Positions 10,917 to 21,145 of a DNA stretch of 64,000 bases are shown piece after piece. Within the stretch, counting starts at the first letter, position 1. Each line of letters begins with the position of its first letter. The position numbers and the translations under genes are program-made. Origin of the DNA: Rhodobacteraceae bacterium SB2 (GTDB lineage Bacteria; Pseudomonadota; Alphaproteobacteria; Rhodobacterales; Rhodobacteraceae); the NCBI GenBank assembly GCA_001642945.1, contig LGRT01000023.1:124001-188000 (forward strand), written 5' to 3'. Under the pieces are notes generated by a model that was not told where the DNA came from, did no database searches, and saw nothing but the letters and a program-made list of their open reading frames with translations.

Positions 10917-12128
10917 ATGAAACCAATGACATTATCCCAAGGCCGCGGCTATCTTGCAATTCCAGGGCCCTCCGTGATCCCCGATGCGGTGCTTCAAGCG
11001 ATGCATCAAGCCGCGCCTAATATTTACGAAGGACCTCTAATCGATCTGACAAAAAGCATTGTTGAGGATCTGAAATGGGCGGCCTGCAGCACCCAGCATG
11101 TGGCGATTTATATTGCCAATGGCCATGGCGCATGGGAGGCGGCTTTGGCCAATATCGCCGAGCCTGGGGATAAGGTGCTGGTGGCGGCAACGGGCCGTTT
11201 CGGGCATGGTTGGGCCGAGATGGCGCGCCGCATGGGAATTGGCGTAGAGTTGATCGATTTCGGAATGCAAAGCATGACAGAGCCGGCCCAAATTGCGCAG
11301 GCTCTCAAAGACGATCGCGACCGGCAGATCAAAGCCGTGTTGATCTGCCATGTCGATACTTCAACTTCCGTGCGCAATGATATTTTGCAGATACGACAAG
11401 CGATGGATGCGGTAGACCACCCTGCCCTATTGGCGGTGGATTGTATCGCGTCTTTGGCCTGTGATAGATTTGAATTTGATGCTTGGGGCGTTGATGTGAT
11501 GGTGGCGGGCTGCCAAAAAGGATTGATGGTGCCGCCGGGCCTGTCTTTCGTGTTTTTCAGCGATCGAGCCGCAAAACGTCAAAAGGCTTTGCGCCAAGTC
11601 AGTTCTTATTGGGATTGGGCACCGCGCGTTGCCCCGCAATTATTCTACGAATATTTCTGCGGCACAGCGCCCACCCATCATCTATTCGGATTGCGCATCG
11701 CGCTTGATATGTTGAAAGCTGAAGGTCTGCCGCATATTTGGGCGCGCCATGAAACCTTGGCGCAAGCGATTTGGAGCGCGGTTGATATTTGGGGGCAAGC
11801 GGGGGGAACGATGGCCCTGAATATCGCAGATCCCGCGCAGCGCAGCCATGCTGTCACGGCCATGCATCTGGGGGTGCCCGTCACGCAAAATCTTCGGCAA
11901 TGGCTTGAACAAAACGCAGGGGTTACGGTGGGCATCGGTTTGGGCATGTCAACGCCCACAGATCCAGACGGAAAGGGGTTTTTCCGCTTTGGCCATATGG
12001 GCCATGTCAATGCACAAATGATTATGGCGCTCTTGGGCAGCGTTGAAGCAGGGTTATGCGCCCTGTCTCTGCCGCATGGAGCAGGGGCGCTAGAGGCTGC
12101 TGCCCGGGTGATTGGCTCAGCCCGCTGA
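10917..12128 (+). CDS. Class V aminotransferase, serine/alanine-glyoxylate type
   Basis: 403 residues. The N-terminus LAIPGPSVIPDAVLQAM and the Schiff-base lysine in VAGCQKGLMVPPGLSF (about residue 200) put it in the serine-glyoxylate / alanine-glyoxylate aminotransferase group. The 4'-pyridoxal contact region is LLAVDCIASLACDRFEFD. The aspartate-glyoxylate enzyme BhcA belongs to the same family, but the other bhc genes are not adjacent, so a serine or alanine donor is the safer reading. ATG 10917 (MKPM) and ATG 10926 are both possible starts. The 3' end overlaps the convergent aminotransferase gene by 12 bp. Confidence 0.85.
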   Translation: MKPMTLSQGRGYLAIPGPSVIPDAVLQAMHQAAPNIYEGPLIDLTKSIVEDLKWAACSTQHVAIYIANGHGAWEAALANIAEPGDKVLVAATGRFGHGWAEMARRMGIGVELIDFGMQSMTEPAQIAQALKDDRDRQIKAVLICHVDTSTSVRNDILQIRQAMDAVDHPALLAVDCIASLACDRFEFDAWGVDVMVAGCQKGLMVPPGLSFVFFSDRAAKRQKALRQVSSYWDWAPRVAPQLFYEYFCGTAPTHHLFGLRIALDMLKAEGLPHIWARHETLAQAIWSAVDIWGQAGGTMALNIADPAQRSHAVTAMHLGVPVTQNLRQWLEQNAGVTVGIGLGMSTPTDPDGKGFFRFGHMGHVNAQMIMALLGSVEAGLCALSLPHGAGALEAAARVIGSAR

Positions 12129-13229
12129 AGCAGCGGCGGCCAAAGCTTTAGGCAGCGCGCGGCGCAGCAAATCCATATCTTCTGACCGGCCTGCACTAAC
12201 GCGAATGCAACGGTTTTGCGGGGCGACAAATGGCATGCGCACGAACAGGCCCGCCTGCACCAAATGCGCCAAAACAGCCTGGGCAAACACCCCGTCGCGC
12301 CCGCAATCAATGGCCATGAAATTGGTGGCTGATTCAACGGTGCTCAGCCCATTTTCGTCAGCAATACGCGCAATTTCTTGTTTCGACGCCTCGACTTTGT
12401 CGCGTACAGAAAGCAGCCAAGCCTGATCGTTCAACGCCGCCTCGGCGGCGCTTTGCGCCGCGCGGTTCATGCCAAAATGATTGCGGATTTTTTCAAATTG
12501 ACCAATCAAGTCTTGCGCACCAAGCGCATAGCCGACCCGCGCGCCCGCCAAACCATAGCCTTTTGAAAAGGTGCGCATGCGGATGATACGCGGATCGTCT
12601 ATCGCGACCTGCACCGCCGTACCATCAGGAGCAAACTCGATATACGCTTCATCCAAGATCAGCAATGTTTCCATCGGAAGGCGGGCCAAACATTCCATAA
12701 TGAAAGCGCCGCTATGCCATGTGCCCATCGGATTGTCCGGATTGGCAAAATACACCAATTTAGCCCCAACGCGACCAGCTTCTTCCAACAACGCCGGCAG
12801 ATCTTCAGCATCCTCTTTATAAGGCACTTTATGCAAAACCCCGCCGAACCCGCTGACGTGGTAATTAAAAGTTGGATAAGCACCATCCGAGGTCACTACA
12901 GCATCGCCCGGGCCGATCACCATACGCGCTAGATAACCCAAAAGCCCATCTATCCCTTCACCCACCACAATATTCTCAGGGCTGACTTTATGATGGCGCG
13001 CCAAAGCCCGCCGCAATTCAAAACTGGTCGGATCTCCATATTTCCAAATCTCGGCGCTCGCGCTTTGCAGCGCGGCGATGGCCTTCGGAGATGGGCCAAA
13101 CACGCTTTCATTGGCGCCAAGGCGCGCATCGAACGCACTTCCACGCGCACGTTCTTGGGTTTCGGGGCCAACGAAAGGAACGCTTGCCGGCAATTGCGAT
13201 AGCAGGGGGGTGAAACGCGCATGGGTCAT
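12117..13229 (-). CDS. Histidinol-phosphate aminotransferase-like PLP enzyme
   Basis: 370 residues, class I/II fold. Seen: ARLGANESVFGPSPKAIAAL near the N-terminus, FANPDNPMGTW, LLILDEAYIEFAPDG (cofactor Asp and Tyr), and the Schiff-base Lys in RTFSKGYGLAGARVGY, with a C-terminal RVSAGRSEDMD. This is the HisC-like subgroup, which transaminates histidinol phosphate or aromatic keto acids. No his genes are adjacent, so the substrate is left open. It converges on the class V aminotransferase with a 12-bp overlap. Confidence 0.83.
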   Translation of the reverse strand: MTHARFTPLLSQLPASVPFVGPETQERARGSAFDARLGANESVFGPSPKAIAALQSASAEIWKYGDPTSFELRRALARHHKVSPENIVVGEGIDGLLGYLARMVIGPGDAVVTSDGAYPTFNYHVSGFGGVLHKVPYKEDAEDLPALLEEAGRVGAKLVYFANPDNPMGTWHSGAFIMECLARLPMETLLILDEAYIEFAPDGTAVQVAIDDPRIIRMRTFSKGYGLAGARVGYALGAQDLIGQFEKIRNHFGMNRAAQSAAEAALNDQAWLLSVRDKVEASKQEIARIADENGLSTVESATNFMAIDCGRDGVFAQAVLAHLVQAGLFVRMPFVAPQNRCIRVSAGRSEDMDLLRRALPKALAAAASAG

Positions 13230-13398
13230 GCGGGCAGTTTAGGAATATTTTGTCCCAAGCATCAAGAGCACAATGACCCGCCACACCGCAAAATTAGATT
13301 TTCTGCGCCAGTGATATATTTTTTGCGAAAGCAGCAGCAAAGGTTTGTGATCTTTTGCCAAGCCGTGTACTGCTGAGGAAACCAAAAAAGAGGCTTAA

Positions 13399-14685
13399 GT
13401 GTCACGCAACCCCGCCCCGTTTGCCGCTTTTGAATGGATGATCGCTTGGCGCTTTTTGCGCGCGCGCCGCGCCGAGGGCGGTGTAAGCGTTATGACTTGG
13501 ATCAGCCTGATCGGTATCACGCTAGCCGTATTTGCGCTGATCGCCACATTGGCGGTGCGCTCCGGCTTTCGCAGCGAGCTGGTCGATACTATTTTAGGCG
13601 CCAATGCCCATATCACGGTGTATCAGCTTCCCATTGCCAATGAAGCGGGCCAGTTGGACCGTAAAATTTACAACTATCAAGACATGGCCGATCGATTGCG
13701 CGCGCTTGCAAGCGTGTCGCGCGCCGCGCCATTGGTCAAAGGCCAAGTGATGGCAAGCTTTGGCGGCAAGAACACCGGTGTTCAAGTGTTTGGCTTGTCC
13801 CCAAAGGATCTGAACACCTTGCCCCGCATCGCGGCCCCCGAAAACTTTCAAGGCACGATAGAAGATTTTGACCGCGGCATCGCGATTGGATCAGGCGTTG
13901 CACGGCTTTTAAACGCCCGCTTGGGCGATAGCGTAAAGCTTATTTCGCCCGATGGTGTCAAAACGGCCTTTGGAACCAGCCCGCGGGTCAAAAGCTATCC
14001 GATCACCTATATCTTCACGGCAGGACGCTATGATATTGATAAGACGCGCCTTTATATGCCATTTTCAGAGGCTCAAGCCTATTTCAATACGGAAGGCGCG
14101 GCAGATGAAATCGAGGTGATGGTCACAAATCCAGAACAGATAGAAGCCTTGATCCCCGATTTGTTGCACGCCGCAGGCCCCCGCGCGCAGCTTTGGAGCT
14201 GGAAGGAGGCATCGGGCAATTTCCTGCGCGCCTTGCAAATTGAAGATAATGTGATGTTCATTATTATGTCGATCTTGGTGTTGATTGCAGCAATGAATAT
14301 TATCTCTGGCCTTGTGATGCTGGTAAAAAACAAAGGCCGTGATATCGGAATATTGCGTACGATGGGGCTGAGTGAAGGGGCGATCATGCGCATCTTCTTC
14401 ATTTGCGGCGCCGGAACCGGGTTGATCGGCACGGGCTTTGGCGTGATTTTAGGATGCCTGTTTGCGATCTATATCGACACGATTTTTTCTCTGGTCAACT
14501 ATCTGGCTGGCGGCGGCGTTTGGGATCCAAGCATCCGCGGCCTTTACACAATCCCCGCGGAATTATACCTGTCGGATGTTTTATCGGCCATCGGGCTTTC
14601 TTTGGGCCTTAGCTTTTTCATCACCCTGTTTCCCGCCCGCAGAGCGGCGCGTTTAAACCCTGTGGAAGCGCTTCGCTATGAGTGA
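13399..14685 (+). CDS. lolC: Lipoprotein-releasing ABC transporter permease (LolC/LolE)
   Basis: 428 residues. It forms the inner-membrane part of the Lol complex, extracting lipoproteins for LolA. The topology is visible: one N-terminal helix ([20 protein letters not shown]), a large periplasmic domain (about residues 50-270), then three C-terminal helices with FtsX/MacB-type motifs ([16 protein letters not shown], and [15 protein letters not shown] at the end). The start is GTG 13399 with AAAAGAGG about 8 nt before it. It overlaps lolD by 8 bp. A single LolC/E-type permease is usual in alphaproteobacteria. Confidence 0.92.
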   Translation: MSRNPAPFAAFEWMIAWRFLRARRAEGGVSVMTWISLIGITLAVFALIATLAVRSGFRSELVDTILGANAHITVYQLPIANEAGQLDRKIYNYQDMADRLRALASVSRAAPLVKGQVMASFGGKNTGVQVFGLSPKDLNTLPRIAAPENFQGTIEDFDRGIAIGSGVARLLNARLGDSVKLISPDGVKTAFGTSPRVKSYPITYIFTAGRYDIDKTRLYMPFSEAQAYFNTEGAADEIEVMVTNPEQIEALIPDLLHAAGPRAQLWSWKEASGNFLRALQIEDNVMFIIMSILVLIAAMNIISGLVMLVKNKGRDIGILRTMGLSEGAIMRIFFICGAGTGLIGTGFGVILGCLFAIYIDTIFSLVNYLAGGGVWDPSIRGLYTIPAELYLSDVLSAIGLSLGLSFFITLFPARRAARLNPVEALRYE

Positions 14686-15358
14686 TGCAATATTGGAATT
14701 AAAGGATTTGAAGAAATCCTATAACCAAAATAAATCCAATCAGATTGACGTGCTTTTGGGGGCCAATCTGCTGCTAAAAAAGGGCGAAGTTGTGGCGCTG
14801 ACCGCACCTTCAGGGGCGGGAAAATCCACATTGCTGCATATCGCAGGGCTTTTGGATCAAGCCGATACTGGGGATGTGCTGGTGGCGGGGCAAAATCTGG
14901 CGGGCGTATCGGATCGCCGCCGCACGATCATTCGCCGCCGCGATATTGGATTTATTTACCAATTCCACCATTTGCTGCCTGAATTTTCCGCAGCCGAGAA
15001 TATTATGTTGCCACAAATGGCGGATGGACAGCGAAAATCTGCGGCCAAAACCCGCGCTTTGCACTTATTAGAGGCCGTAGGATTGCTAAACCGCGCCCAA
15101 CATCGGCCCGCCGAATTGTCAGGGGGCGAGCAACAGCGCGTTGCGTTTTGCCGAGCTTTGGCAAATAACCCAAAATTGTTATTGGCCGATGAGCCAACCG
15201 GAAATCTGGATCAAGCCACATCTGAGCAAGTATTTGACGCATTATTAAGCATCGTGCGCCAAACCGGGCTATCAGCGCTGATCGCAACGCATAACCCAGC
15301 GCTGGCATCGCGCATGGATCGCACCATCACTTTGGAACAGGGGCGGTTGCGGGGCTAA
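14678..15358 (+). CDS. lolD: Lipoprotein-releasing ABC transporter ATPase LolD
   Basis: 226 residues, the cytoplasmic ATPase that drives LolC/E. Walker A is [12 protein letters not shown], the signature is [15 protein letters not shown], and Walker B with catalytic Glu is [12 protein letters not shown]; the Q-loop lies at [14 protein letters not shown], the typical LolD/MacB-type sequence, and the H-loop in IATHNP. It is translationally coupled to lolC by an 8-bp overlap (ATGAGTGATG). Confidence 0.95.
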   Translation: MSDAILELKDLKKSYNQNKSNQIDVLLGANLLLKKGEVVALTAPSGAGKSTLLHIAGLLDQADTGDVLVAGQNLAGVSDRRRTIIRRRDIGFIYQFHHLLPEFSAAENIMLPQMADGQRKSAAKTRALHLLEAVGLLNRAQHRPAELSGGEQQRVAFCRALANNPKLLLADEPTGNLDQATSEQVFDALLSIVRQTGLSALIATHNPALASRMDRTITLEQGRLRG

Positions 15359-15394
15359 AACTGATGGCGCTAAGCCTTACTCCCCTTCACAATT

Positions 15395-15416
15395 GGTATC
15401 GAATTAATGCGATACC
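15395..15416. repeat. Short inverted repeat after lolD
   Basis: GGTATCG (15395-15401) and CGATACC (15410-15416) form a perfect 7-bp stem with an 8-nt loop. No T-run follows, so it is not a clear terminator. The rest of the 250-bp gap before ygfZ shows nothing recognisable. Confidence 0.35.
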
Positions 15417-15608
15417 AGAAAAAGTAGATGTGGCCGGCTTGTCGTCATGGATATGTTTTAAACGGTGTTCAAAAAATCAGTTATGCCTGTGCCGCTAAAA
15501 ACAACATGAAGGCAATCAGGGCTCTTTTACGCCCGGTAACATCAGGCAAAACCTGGTTTCGCTTTCCGACGCGGCGCCTTATATTGCAACCAATTTGGAG
15601 GCCCTACC

Positions 15609-16376
15609 ATGCTAGCAGAAAAACACCTCGATGCGCGTTGCATTATTCGGATTTCGGGAAAAGACAATCGCAGCTTCTTGCAGGGATTGATCACCAATGA
15701 CATCCATAAAACCGACCACGGCCTGGTCTATGCGGCATTGCTCAGCGCCCAAGGGAAATTTCAATATGATTTCTTTCTATTCGCGGATGGCGAAGATCTG
15801 ATGATGGATATTGATGAAGAGATGGCGGGCGCGTTGCAAAAAAAGTTGATGCTATACCGCTTACGCGCTGACGTTCACCTTGAGAAAACAGATTTGAGCG
15901 TGGTGCGCGGCGTGGAGAGGGCGCCTGAGGGCGCGCTGCAAGACCCGCGCCACCCCAAGATGGGCTGGCGGCTTTACGGTCAAGACTTGCCCCCAGAAAT
16001 GCCATTTGATTGGCAGGCCCATCGCATTCGCTTGGGCATTCCCCAAGCCCCCAGCGAATTAACACCCGATAGCTATATTTTGGAAATGGGGTTCGAACAG
16101 ATGAACGGCGTTGATTTCAAAAAGGGCTGTTATGTCGGACAAGAAATCATCGCAAGAATGAAACATAAAACCCAATTGCGCAAAGGATTGCGCCGCGTCA
16201 CCTGCGCCGAAGCGGTTGCACCTCACACCCCAATTCTTTCCAAAGGCAAAGAGGTCGGGTTTATCGGAGCCCAAAGCGGCACTGAGGCCTTAGCCTATCT
16301 GCGCTTTGACCGCATCAGCGATGAAATGACCGCGGCCGGCGTGCCCGTCATGGTTTTAGATCGCTCAGAGGAGTGA
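15609..16376 (+). CDS. ygfZ: Folate-binding YgfZ/IBA57 family protein
   Basis: 255 residues, a GcvT-like fold that uses tetrahydrofolate and supports maturation of [4Fe-4S] enzymes such as MiaB. The diagnostic K-G-C-Y-x-G-Q-E motif is present as KGCYVGQEIIARMKHKTQLRKGLR around residue 175, with the redox-active Cys. The N-terminus SGKDNRSFLQGLITNDI is also typical. The ATG follows GGAGG at 7 nt. Confidence 0.93.
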   Translation: MLAEKHLDARCIIRISGKDNRSFLQGLITNDIHKTDHGLVYAALLSAQGKFQYDFFLFADGEDLMMDIDEEMAGALQKKLMLYRLRADVHLEKTDLSVVRGVERAPEGALQDPRHPKMGWRLYGQDLPPEMPFDWQAHRIRLGIPQAPSELTPDSYILEMGFEQMNGVDFKKGCYVGQEIIARMKHKTQLRKGLRRVTCAEAVAPHTPILSKGKEVGFIGAQSGTEALAYLRFDRISDEMTAAGVPVMVLDRSEE

Positions 16377-16510
16377 AGATTTAGTGTTTTATACACATCT
16401 CAATTACCATCTGCGCGACCGCCCGATGTGCTGGCGCCCGCGTCACAAGCCTCTATCCGAACAGATGCAGCCGCTACCTCCAGATCGCCTGAAGAGATAG
16501 GCTGTATATC

Positions 16511-17182
16511 ATGCCGATCACCTTCAAATTTTTAACCGTAAAATCGATTCCGCGCTTGTGGTGGAGCGCCCCGCGCGCCTTAACCTTGCGCCCGCCCTTC
16601 AGATCATTTCTGAGTCTGGTCTTCGGATTGATCCTTTTTGGCTTGGGAGAGGCGCTTTTGGTGGCGGCGGGAATCGGCGTCAGCCCTTGGACGGTTTTGG
16701 CCGAGGGGGTCGCCAAAACCGCTGGCCTCAGCCTTGGCATCACAACCTTCCTGATCAGTCTCAGCGTTTTAATTTTATGGGTTCCGCTGCGCCAAACACC
16801 CGGCCTTGGCACGCTGCTCAATGCCTTGATAGTCGCCTTTATGTTGGATTTTTCATTGCCGTATCTGCCAAGGTCTGAAGATTTTCTACCGCAGATTTTT
16901 CTGGCACTTCTGGGTGTCTTCACCACTGGGCTAGGGGGCGCCATCTATCTTATTGCAAATTTAGGCCCTGGCCCCCGCGACGGTTTAATGACCGGGCTCC
17001 AAGCGCTAAGTGGCCGCCCTTTGGCCTTGGTGCGCAGCGCCTTAGAGATGACGGTGGTTCTTGCAGGCTTTGCCCTGGGCGGCACGCTTGGCCTTGGAAC
17101 GGTGTTTTTTGCCTTTGGCATCGGTCCGGCGATCGCATTCTGTCTCAGCGTGCTATCGCATCTCTTCAGGCAGCGTAAATGA
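16511..17182 (+). CDS. YczE/YitT-type integral membrane protein
   Basis: 223 residues with five to six hydrophobic segments after a short basic N-terminus. The first segment FLSLVFGLILFGLGEALLVA and IGVSPWTVLAEG, with a later NLGPGPRDGLMTGL, are hallmarks of the YczE family; its GPRDG motif is conserved. The function of the family is not established. It is convergent with efp, with only 7 bp between stops. Confidence 0.78.
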   Translation: MPITFKFLTVKSIPRLWWSAPRALTLRPPFRSFLSLVFGLILFGLGEALLVAAGIGVSPWTVLAEGVAKTAGLSLGITTFLISLSVLILWVPLRQTPGLGTLLNALIVAFMLDFSLPYLPRSEDFLPQIFLALLGVFTTGLGGAIYLIANLGPGPRDGLMTGLQALSGRPLALVRSALEMTVVLAGFALGGTLGLGTVFFAFGIGPAIAFCLSVLSHLFRQRK

Positions 17183-17189
17183 CAGCGGC

Positions 17190-17753
17190 TTAGGCGCGTT
17201 CGGAATATTCCATCAGCTCTGTATTCACCACGATATTTTCATCCTGTGCAATAAACGGCGGTACCATCACTTTCAAGCCATTATCCAAGATAGCAGGTTT
17301 GAAACTATTCGCCGCTGTTTGACCTTTGACCACCGGTTCTGTTTCAGCCACTTGGCACACCACTTTTTGCGGTAGCGAAGCATTAAGCGCTTCTTCTTCG
17401 TAAAATTCAACCACGATTGTCATGCCATCTTGCAAAAACGGCCGCCGCTCACCCAAAAGCTCGGCGGGAAGTTCGATCTGGTCAAAGGTTTCGGCATCCA
17501 TAAACACCAGCATGCCATCGCTTTCATAGAGAAACTGCTGGTCTTTTTGCTCAAGCCGGACCTTTTCAACCTTGTCAGCGCTGCGAAAACGCTCGTTAAG
17601 TTTTGAGCCGTTGCGCAAATTGCGCATTTCAACCTGAGCAAATGCACCGCCTTTGCCCGGCTTCACATGATCGACTTTTACGGCGGCCCATAGCCCCCCC
17701 TCATGCTCTAAAACATTACCTGGGCGAATTTCATTACCATTTATTTTGGGCAT
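17190..17753 (-). CDS. efp: Translation elongation factor P
   Basis: 187 residues, the standard EF-P length with a KOW-like N-terminal domain and two OB domains. It relieves ribosome stalling at polyproline. The modified lysine is in the tip loop [17 protein letters not shown] (Lys at about position 34), matching the beta-lysylated EpmA class rather than the arginine-rhamnosylated class. The C-terminus ends [19 protein letters not shown] 17753 is preferred over an in-frame GTG one codon upstream because AGG lies about 6 nt before it. Confidence 0.96.
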   Translation of the reverse strand: MPKINGNEIRPGNVLEHEGGLWAAVKVDHVKPGKGGAFAQVEMRNLRNGSKLNERFRSADKVEKVRLEQKDQQFLYESDGMLVFMDAETFDQIELPAELLGERRPFLQDGMTIVVEFYEEEALNASLPQKVVCQVAETEPVVKGQTAANSFKPAILDNGLKVMVPPFIAQDENIVVNTELMEYSERA

Positions 17754-17965
17754 CACACACCTGATATAAAGAAGTTGAATTTAAGCTTTGCCCCCCTATA
17801 TCCACGGTACAGGGGCTTGGCAACCTATTCGAAGAGACGGTATTGAATCGCAAGGCATGCACAGCGCGCATGGGAGATATGCAAAATAAAGCTACCCGAA
17901 TCGGTTCAAATAGGTCATAAGCAACTCCACGTCAAAAATACAAGAGCAAGAATAAAGGACGCGAA

Positions 17966-18286
17966 ATGAAAGATTTTGTGGACGCAACAGCGTTTAACAG
18001 CGAGCAAGGCAACCGGGCCCGCAAATTATTTGCAGCTGTGGTTTTGGCCGCTCTCGATGATGCGATTGCCGATGATAAGAAATATGGCAATGGTCCAGAG
18101 CAGATTGCCCGTTGGGCCCGTTCGCGCGATGGGCGTGAAGTTCTGTCATGCGCTGGGATTGACCCGAATGAGCGCGTGGTGAACGGTTTGATGGAATTTG
18201 TCGGCAAAGGCGTCAGAACCTCTGTTGCGCTGTCGCGCGAAGAAAGCGAACGCCGGAACGCAGCCGAACAAGCAGAAGCCGCCTAA
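17966..18286 (+). CDS. Conserved small roseobacter protein (DUF6280-like)
   Basis: 106 residues, soluble, rich in Ala, Arg and acidic residues, with no signal peptide. The ATG has AAAGGAC about 7 nt upstream. Sequence such as RKLFAAVVLAALDDAIADD and GREVLSCAGIDPNERVV recalls a small family annotated DUF6280 in Rhodobacterales; no function is known to me. An intrinsic terminator follows, so it is probably a single-gene transcript. Confidence 0.72.
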   Translation: MKDFVDATAFNSEQGNRARKLFAAVVLAALDDAIADDKKYGNGPEQIARWARSRDGREVLSCAGIDPNERVVNGLMEFVGKGVRTSVALSREESERRNAAEQAEAA

Positions 18287-18311
18287 ACACCACTGGCATG
18301 AATTAAATTTT

Positions 18312-18345
18312 AGGCGTTAGGTCTGCGGATCTGGCGCCTTTTTTT
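18312..18345 (+). terminator. Intrinsic terminator after the DUF6280-like gene
   Basis: AGGCGTTAG (18312-18320) pairs with CTGGCGCCT (18331-18339) through nine positions including two G-T wobbles, with a 10-nt loop, then seven Ts (18339-18345). It lies 26 bp past the stop. Confidence 0.8.
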
Positions 18346-18378
18346 ATAAACGCCCCCCGGAGTTTTATCCGCGTGCTC

Positions 18379-18918
18379 TTATCCGTCACTGGCTTTCAAC
18401 GCGGCGCGCACCTCATGCTGAACCAAGTTGCGCACGTTCTTAGTAATTTTTTCGCCCAGCACACCGCGCAACTCACGCCGAATGATTTCAGAAATCATCA
18501 GTTCAAGATCTTCGTTATCCATTTGCAACAGGCTATCCGTGCTCTGTGTCGCGCTTGAATTTTCCGGCGTTCTTAATCTGTGATCGCGCGCATGCAGTGG
18601 CATGGCAGAAGAAAAGGTTGAAATCTCGGGGCCGTCATCAGCCAGAATACTTTTTTGTACCTCAGGCTCTGAGCCAGTACCCAAATCGATTAAATCTTCC
18701 AGTTTTGCAACTTTATCTTTTAAACTTAGCGTGCGCACAATGCGCTCGACAGCCGGTTCATGTCCGCCTGAATTGATCCGCAGGGACGGGTCTAAAAACA
18801 ACCTTTCGGCTTTTTTCTGCAGAACCGGATCCGCAGCTTCACTTTCTTCATCCGCAATCAGTTGCTTAAGCGATACCAACAGGTCGCTCAGATTCGCTTG
18901 TGAAACAGGTCCGTCCAT
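18379..18918 (-). CDS. Conserved hypothetical protein, third gene of the pcm-tolC operon
   Basis: 179 residues, soluble and acidic in the middle. The N-terminus (LSDLLVSLKQLIADEE) and the C-terminal helix (ELRGVLGEKITKNVRNLVQHEVRAAL) look conserved, joined by a low-complexity Ser/Glu-rich linker. The two-ended layout recalls scaffold proteins such as PopZ, but the motif match is too weak to name it so. AAAGGCGA lies about 7 nt before ATG 18918. It follows tolC by 114 bp on the same strand. Confidence 0.7.
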   Translation of the reverse strand: MDGPVSQANLSDLLVSLKQLIADEESEAADPVLQKKAERLFLDPSLRINSGGHEPAVERIVRTLSLKDKVAKLEDLIDLGTGSEPEVQKSILADDGPEISTFSSAMPLHARDHRLRTPENSSATQSTDSLLQMDNEDLELMISEIIRRELRGVLGEKITKNVRNLVQHEVRAALKASDG

Positions 18919-19032
18919 CCAGATCGCCTTTACCAGTCTTCACAAAAATATAACGTTGATAGAGTTTACGCACAAGTGAAAGGCAGAAACTGCCGCATAA
19001 TCGCCCTAAGCAAGGCGCGCTGCGTATTTAAT

Positions 19033-20424
19033 TCAGGGCGAAAGCGCCTTTAAAACACGATCCAGTTTGCTGCCCCGCGCGCTGCGTTTGGTAGGGGCAG
19101 ATTTCACCAAATTATAATATTCGGCCGGATCAAATTTTTGTACCGGAAGATTTAACGATTCTGCCGTGAGCTGACCCATACGCATCAACACACGGTATCC
19201 GGCGATCACCTCATCGGTAAGTGAGGTCACCCGGTCTGCTTTGGCATCTAATAATTCTTGTTCTGCATTCAACACATCCAGCGTGGTGCGCGCGCCCACA
19301 GCAGCCTCTTCACGCACGCCTTCAAACGCCACCACCGCGGCACGAATTTGCTCATCGGTTGCCGCGCGGCTCGCACGGGCCATCTGCAACAGAGCAAACG
19401 CACTTCCCGCCTGTTGCTCAATCTTGGCTTTTGTCACGTAAAGACCGGCCCGCTGCGCATCACGCCGCGCTTTGGCTTGGCGCACCAAAGCCGACACCCT
19501 TCCACCAGAGTAAATCGGACCAGAAGCAGAGACGCCAAAAGAATTTGAATTTGAAAAATTATCCCCTTCGCTGTCTGAATAGCCCAGCGAGCCTGAAAGC
19601 TTTACCGTCATGCCCGTGCCTGCTTCTGCGCGCAGCACGTTTAACTCGGCTTGCTTGATATCATGCTGTAGCGCGATCAGTTCGGGATGCGCCCGCAACG
19701 CCTTTGCTTTTACCTCAGAGGCTTTGCGCGGAAGATTAGGCGCCTTTTTGGGTGCCGATAATTTTCCCGGCGCCGCGCCGACAGCTTGTTTATAAGATTC
19801 TTTTGCCTGAACCAAATTTGCCTGCGCAGCGGCCAGAGCGCTGGTTGACGCCGCCAAGCGTGCTTCGGCAAAAGCGACATCCGTCTTGGTAATTTCACCC
19901 ACGTCAAACCGATCCTGCGCAGCCCTCAATTCCTCTTTAATCACGCGCATATTATTTTTACGCAGCCCCACGATTTCAATATCGCGGCGCACTTTCACAA
20001 AAGCCTCAATCGCTGAAAACAACACTTGTTGTTCAACCAAAATAAGCGACTGACGCGTTGAAAGCACCGCTTCCTTCGCAGCGTCTATAGCAAGTTTATT
20101 TTGCCCACCATCATAGACTGTCAGCGCCGCTGTCACATCAAGGTTTGCGGAATTCGTGGATATACCTGACGTGGTATTTAGAGGCGCGGTGTTTCTGGAA
20201 CCAAACTGTCGTTGCAAGCTTGAACTCCAGCTCAGCACCGGCTTTAACGCCGCAGCCGCCACCGCCACATCTTCATCTGCCGCGCGCAGCAGAGCGCGGT
20301 TTTGCGTTAGAAGGCCCTTGTTATTATAGGCATCCACGAGCGTTTGTTGCAGGCTTCCAGCCCCTACGGGTGCCGCCAGCGCAACCGATAAAATAACCAA
20401 GCTTAGTGTTTTGAAAACTTTCAT
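19033..20424 (-). CDS. tolC: TolC-family outer-membrane efflux protein
   Basis: 463 residues, the outer-membrane channel of type I secretion and RND efflux. A signal peptide (KVFKTLSLVILSVALAAPVGAGS) is followed by two long helical repeats typical of TolC, including RAADEDVAVAAAALKPVLSW and RTTLDVLNAEQELLDAKADR near the end. An upstream ATG at 20433 is closer to AAGGG and could be the real start, adding three residues. It lies 67 bp after pcm in the same direction, an order common in Rhodobacterales. Confidence 0.92.
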   Translation of the reverse strand: MKVFKTLSLVILSVALAAPVGAGSLQQTLVDAYNNKGLLTQNRALLRAADEDVAVAAAALKPVLSWSSSLQRQFGSRNTAPLNTTSGISTNSANLDVTAALTVYDGGQNKLAIDAAKEAVLSTRQSLILVEQQVLFSAIEAFVKVRRDIEIVGLRKNNMRVIKEELRAAQDRFDVGEITKTDVAFAEARLAASTSALAAAQANLVQAKESYKQAVGAAPGKLSAPKKAPNLPRKASEVKAKALRAHPELIALQHDIKQAELNVLRAEAGTGMTVKLSGSLGYSDSEGDNFSNSNSFGVSASGPIYSGGRVSALVRQAKARRDAQRAGLYVTKAKIEQQAGSAFALLQMARASRAATDEQIRAAVVAFEGVREEAAVGARTTLDVLNAEQELLDAKADRVTSLTDEVIAGYRVLMRMGQLTAESLNLPVQKFDPAEYYNLVKSAPTKRSARGSKLDRVLKALSP

Positions 20425-20491
20425 CGTGCACATCGACCCTTACACTAGATAGCGACCCTGCCTAAGAAAAGTTTAGCCCAAGACGCGCGCT

Positions 20492-21145
20492 TTACAAGGC
20501 AAAATCACGCGCGGCCTGAAAGCCCGGCAAGAGTGGAGCGCCCGCGTTAAACAGCGCACGCCACGTCACCCGACCGTTCAATTTATATCCAATTTTGGCC
20601 GTGCCCAACGCAGCATCCGAGAAGATACACGCGATCCGTCCACCTTCTTTTAGCTGCGCTACAAGTCCTGGCGGTACCATCTCAACCGCCCCCTCAATAA
20701 CGATCACATCGTAAGGACCGTGCTGCGCCGCCCCTTCAACCAGGTGTCCCAGCTGTAAAATAACGTTATCGGCCTCAGCTTCGGTGAGGGCATCTTGCGC
20801 CTCTGCAATGCGCTCGGGGGTATCTTCGAGCGCCACAACCGCCTCCGACATCCGCGCCATCACCGCGGCGGAATATCCAAGCCCAGCGCCGATATCGAGA
20901 ACCAAATCTGTTTTTTGAAGGTCCAAAGCGTCCAACATTTTTGCCAAACTACGCGCTTCTAATAAAACGCGGCCATCGCCTAAACCAACATTTTCACCAA
21001 TATAGGCGGCTTCACGTTTGTCCCGCGGTACAAATAATTCCCGCTGAACGGTTAACATGGCGTCGATAATCGGAAATTTGGTTACATCCGAAGGGCGGAC
21101 CTGGGTATCAACCATCATCAAACGGCGGGCTGCAAAATCACTCAT
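20492..21145 (-). CDS. pcm: Protein-L-isoaspartate O-methyltransferase family protein
   Basis: 217 residues, class I SAM-dependent methyltransferase. SAM motif I is VLDIGAGLGYSAAVMARM, and the preceding GENVGLGDGRVLLEARSLAKML takes the place of the usual GQTIS segment, so this is the divergent Pcm-like group placed before tolC in roseobacters. Whether it repairs isoaspartate is not certain given that substitution. Probably first gene of the tolC operon. Confidence 0.82.
   Translation of the reverse strand: MSDFAARRLMMVDTQVRPSDVTKFPIIDAMLTVQRELFVPRDKREAAYIGENVGLGDGRVLLEARSLAKMLDALDLQKTDLVLDIGAGLGYSAAVMARMSEAVVALEDTPERIAEAQDALTEAEADNVILQLGHLVEGAAQHGPYDVIVIEGAVEMVPPGLVAQLKEGGRIACIFSDAALGTAKIGYKLNGRVTWRALFNAGAPLLPGFQAARDFAL

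Noticed and set aside
10917-12128. Aspartate-glyoxylate aminotransferase BhcA of the beta-hydroxyaspartate cycle
   Set aside because: bhcB, bhcC, bhcD and the regulator are not adjacent, so the general serine/alanine-glyoxylate call is kept.
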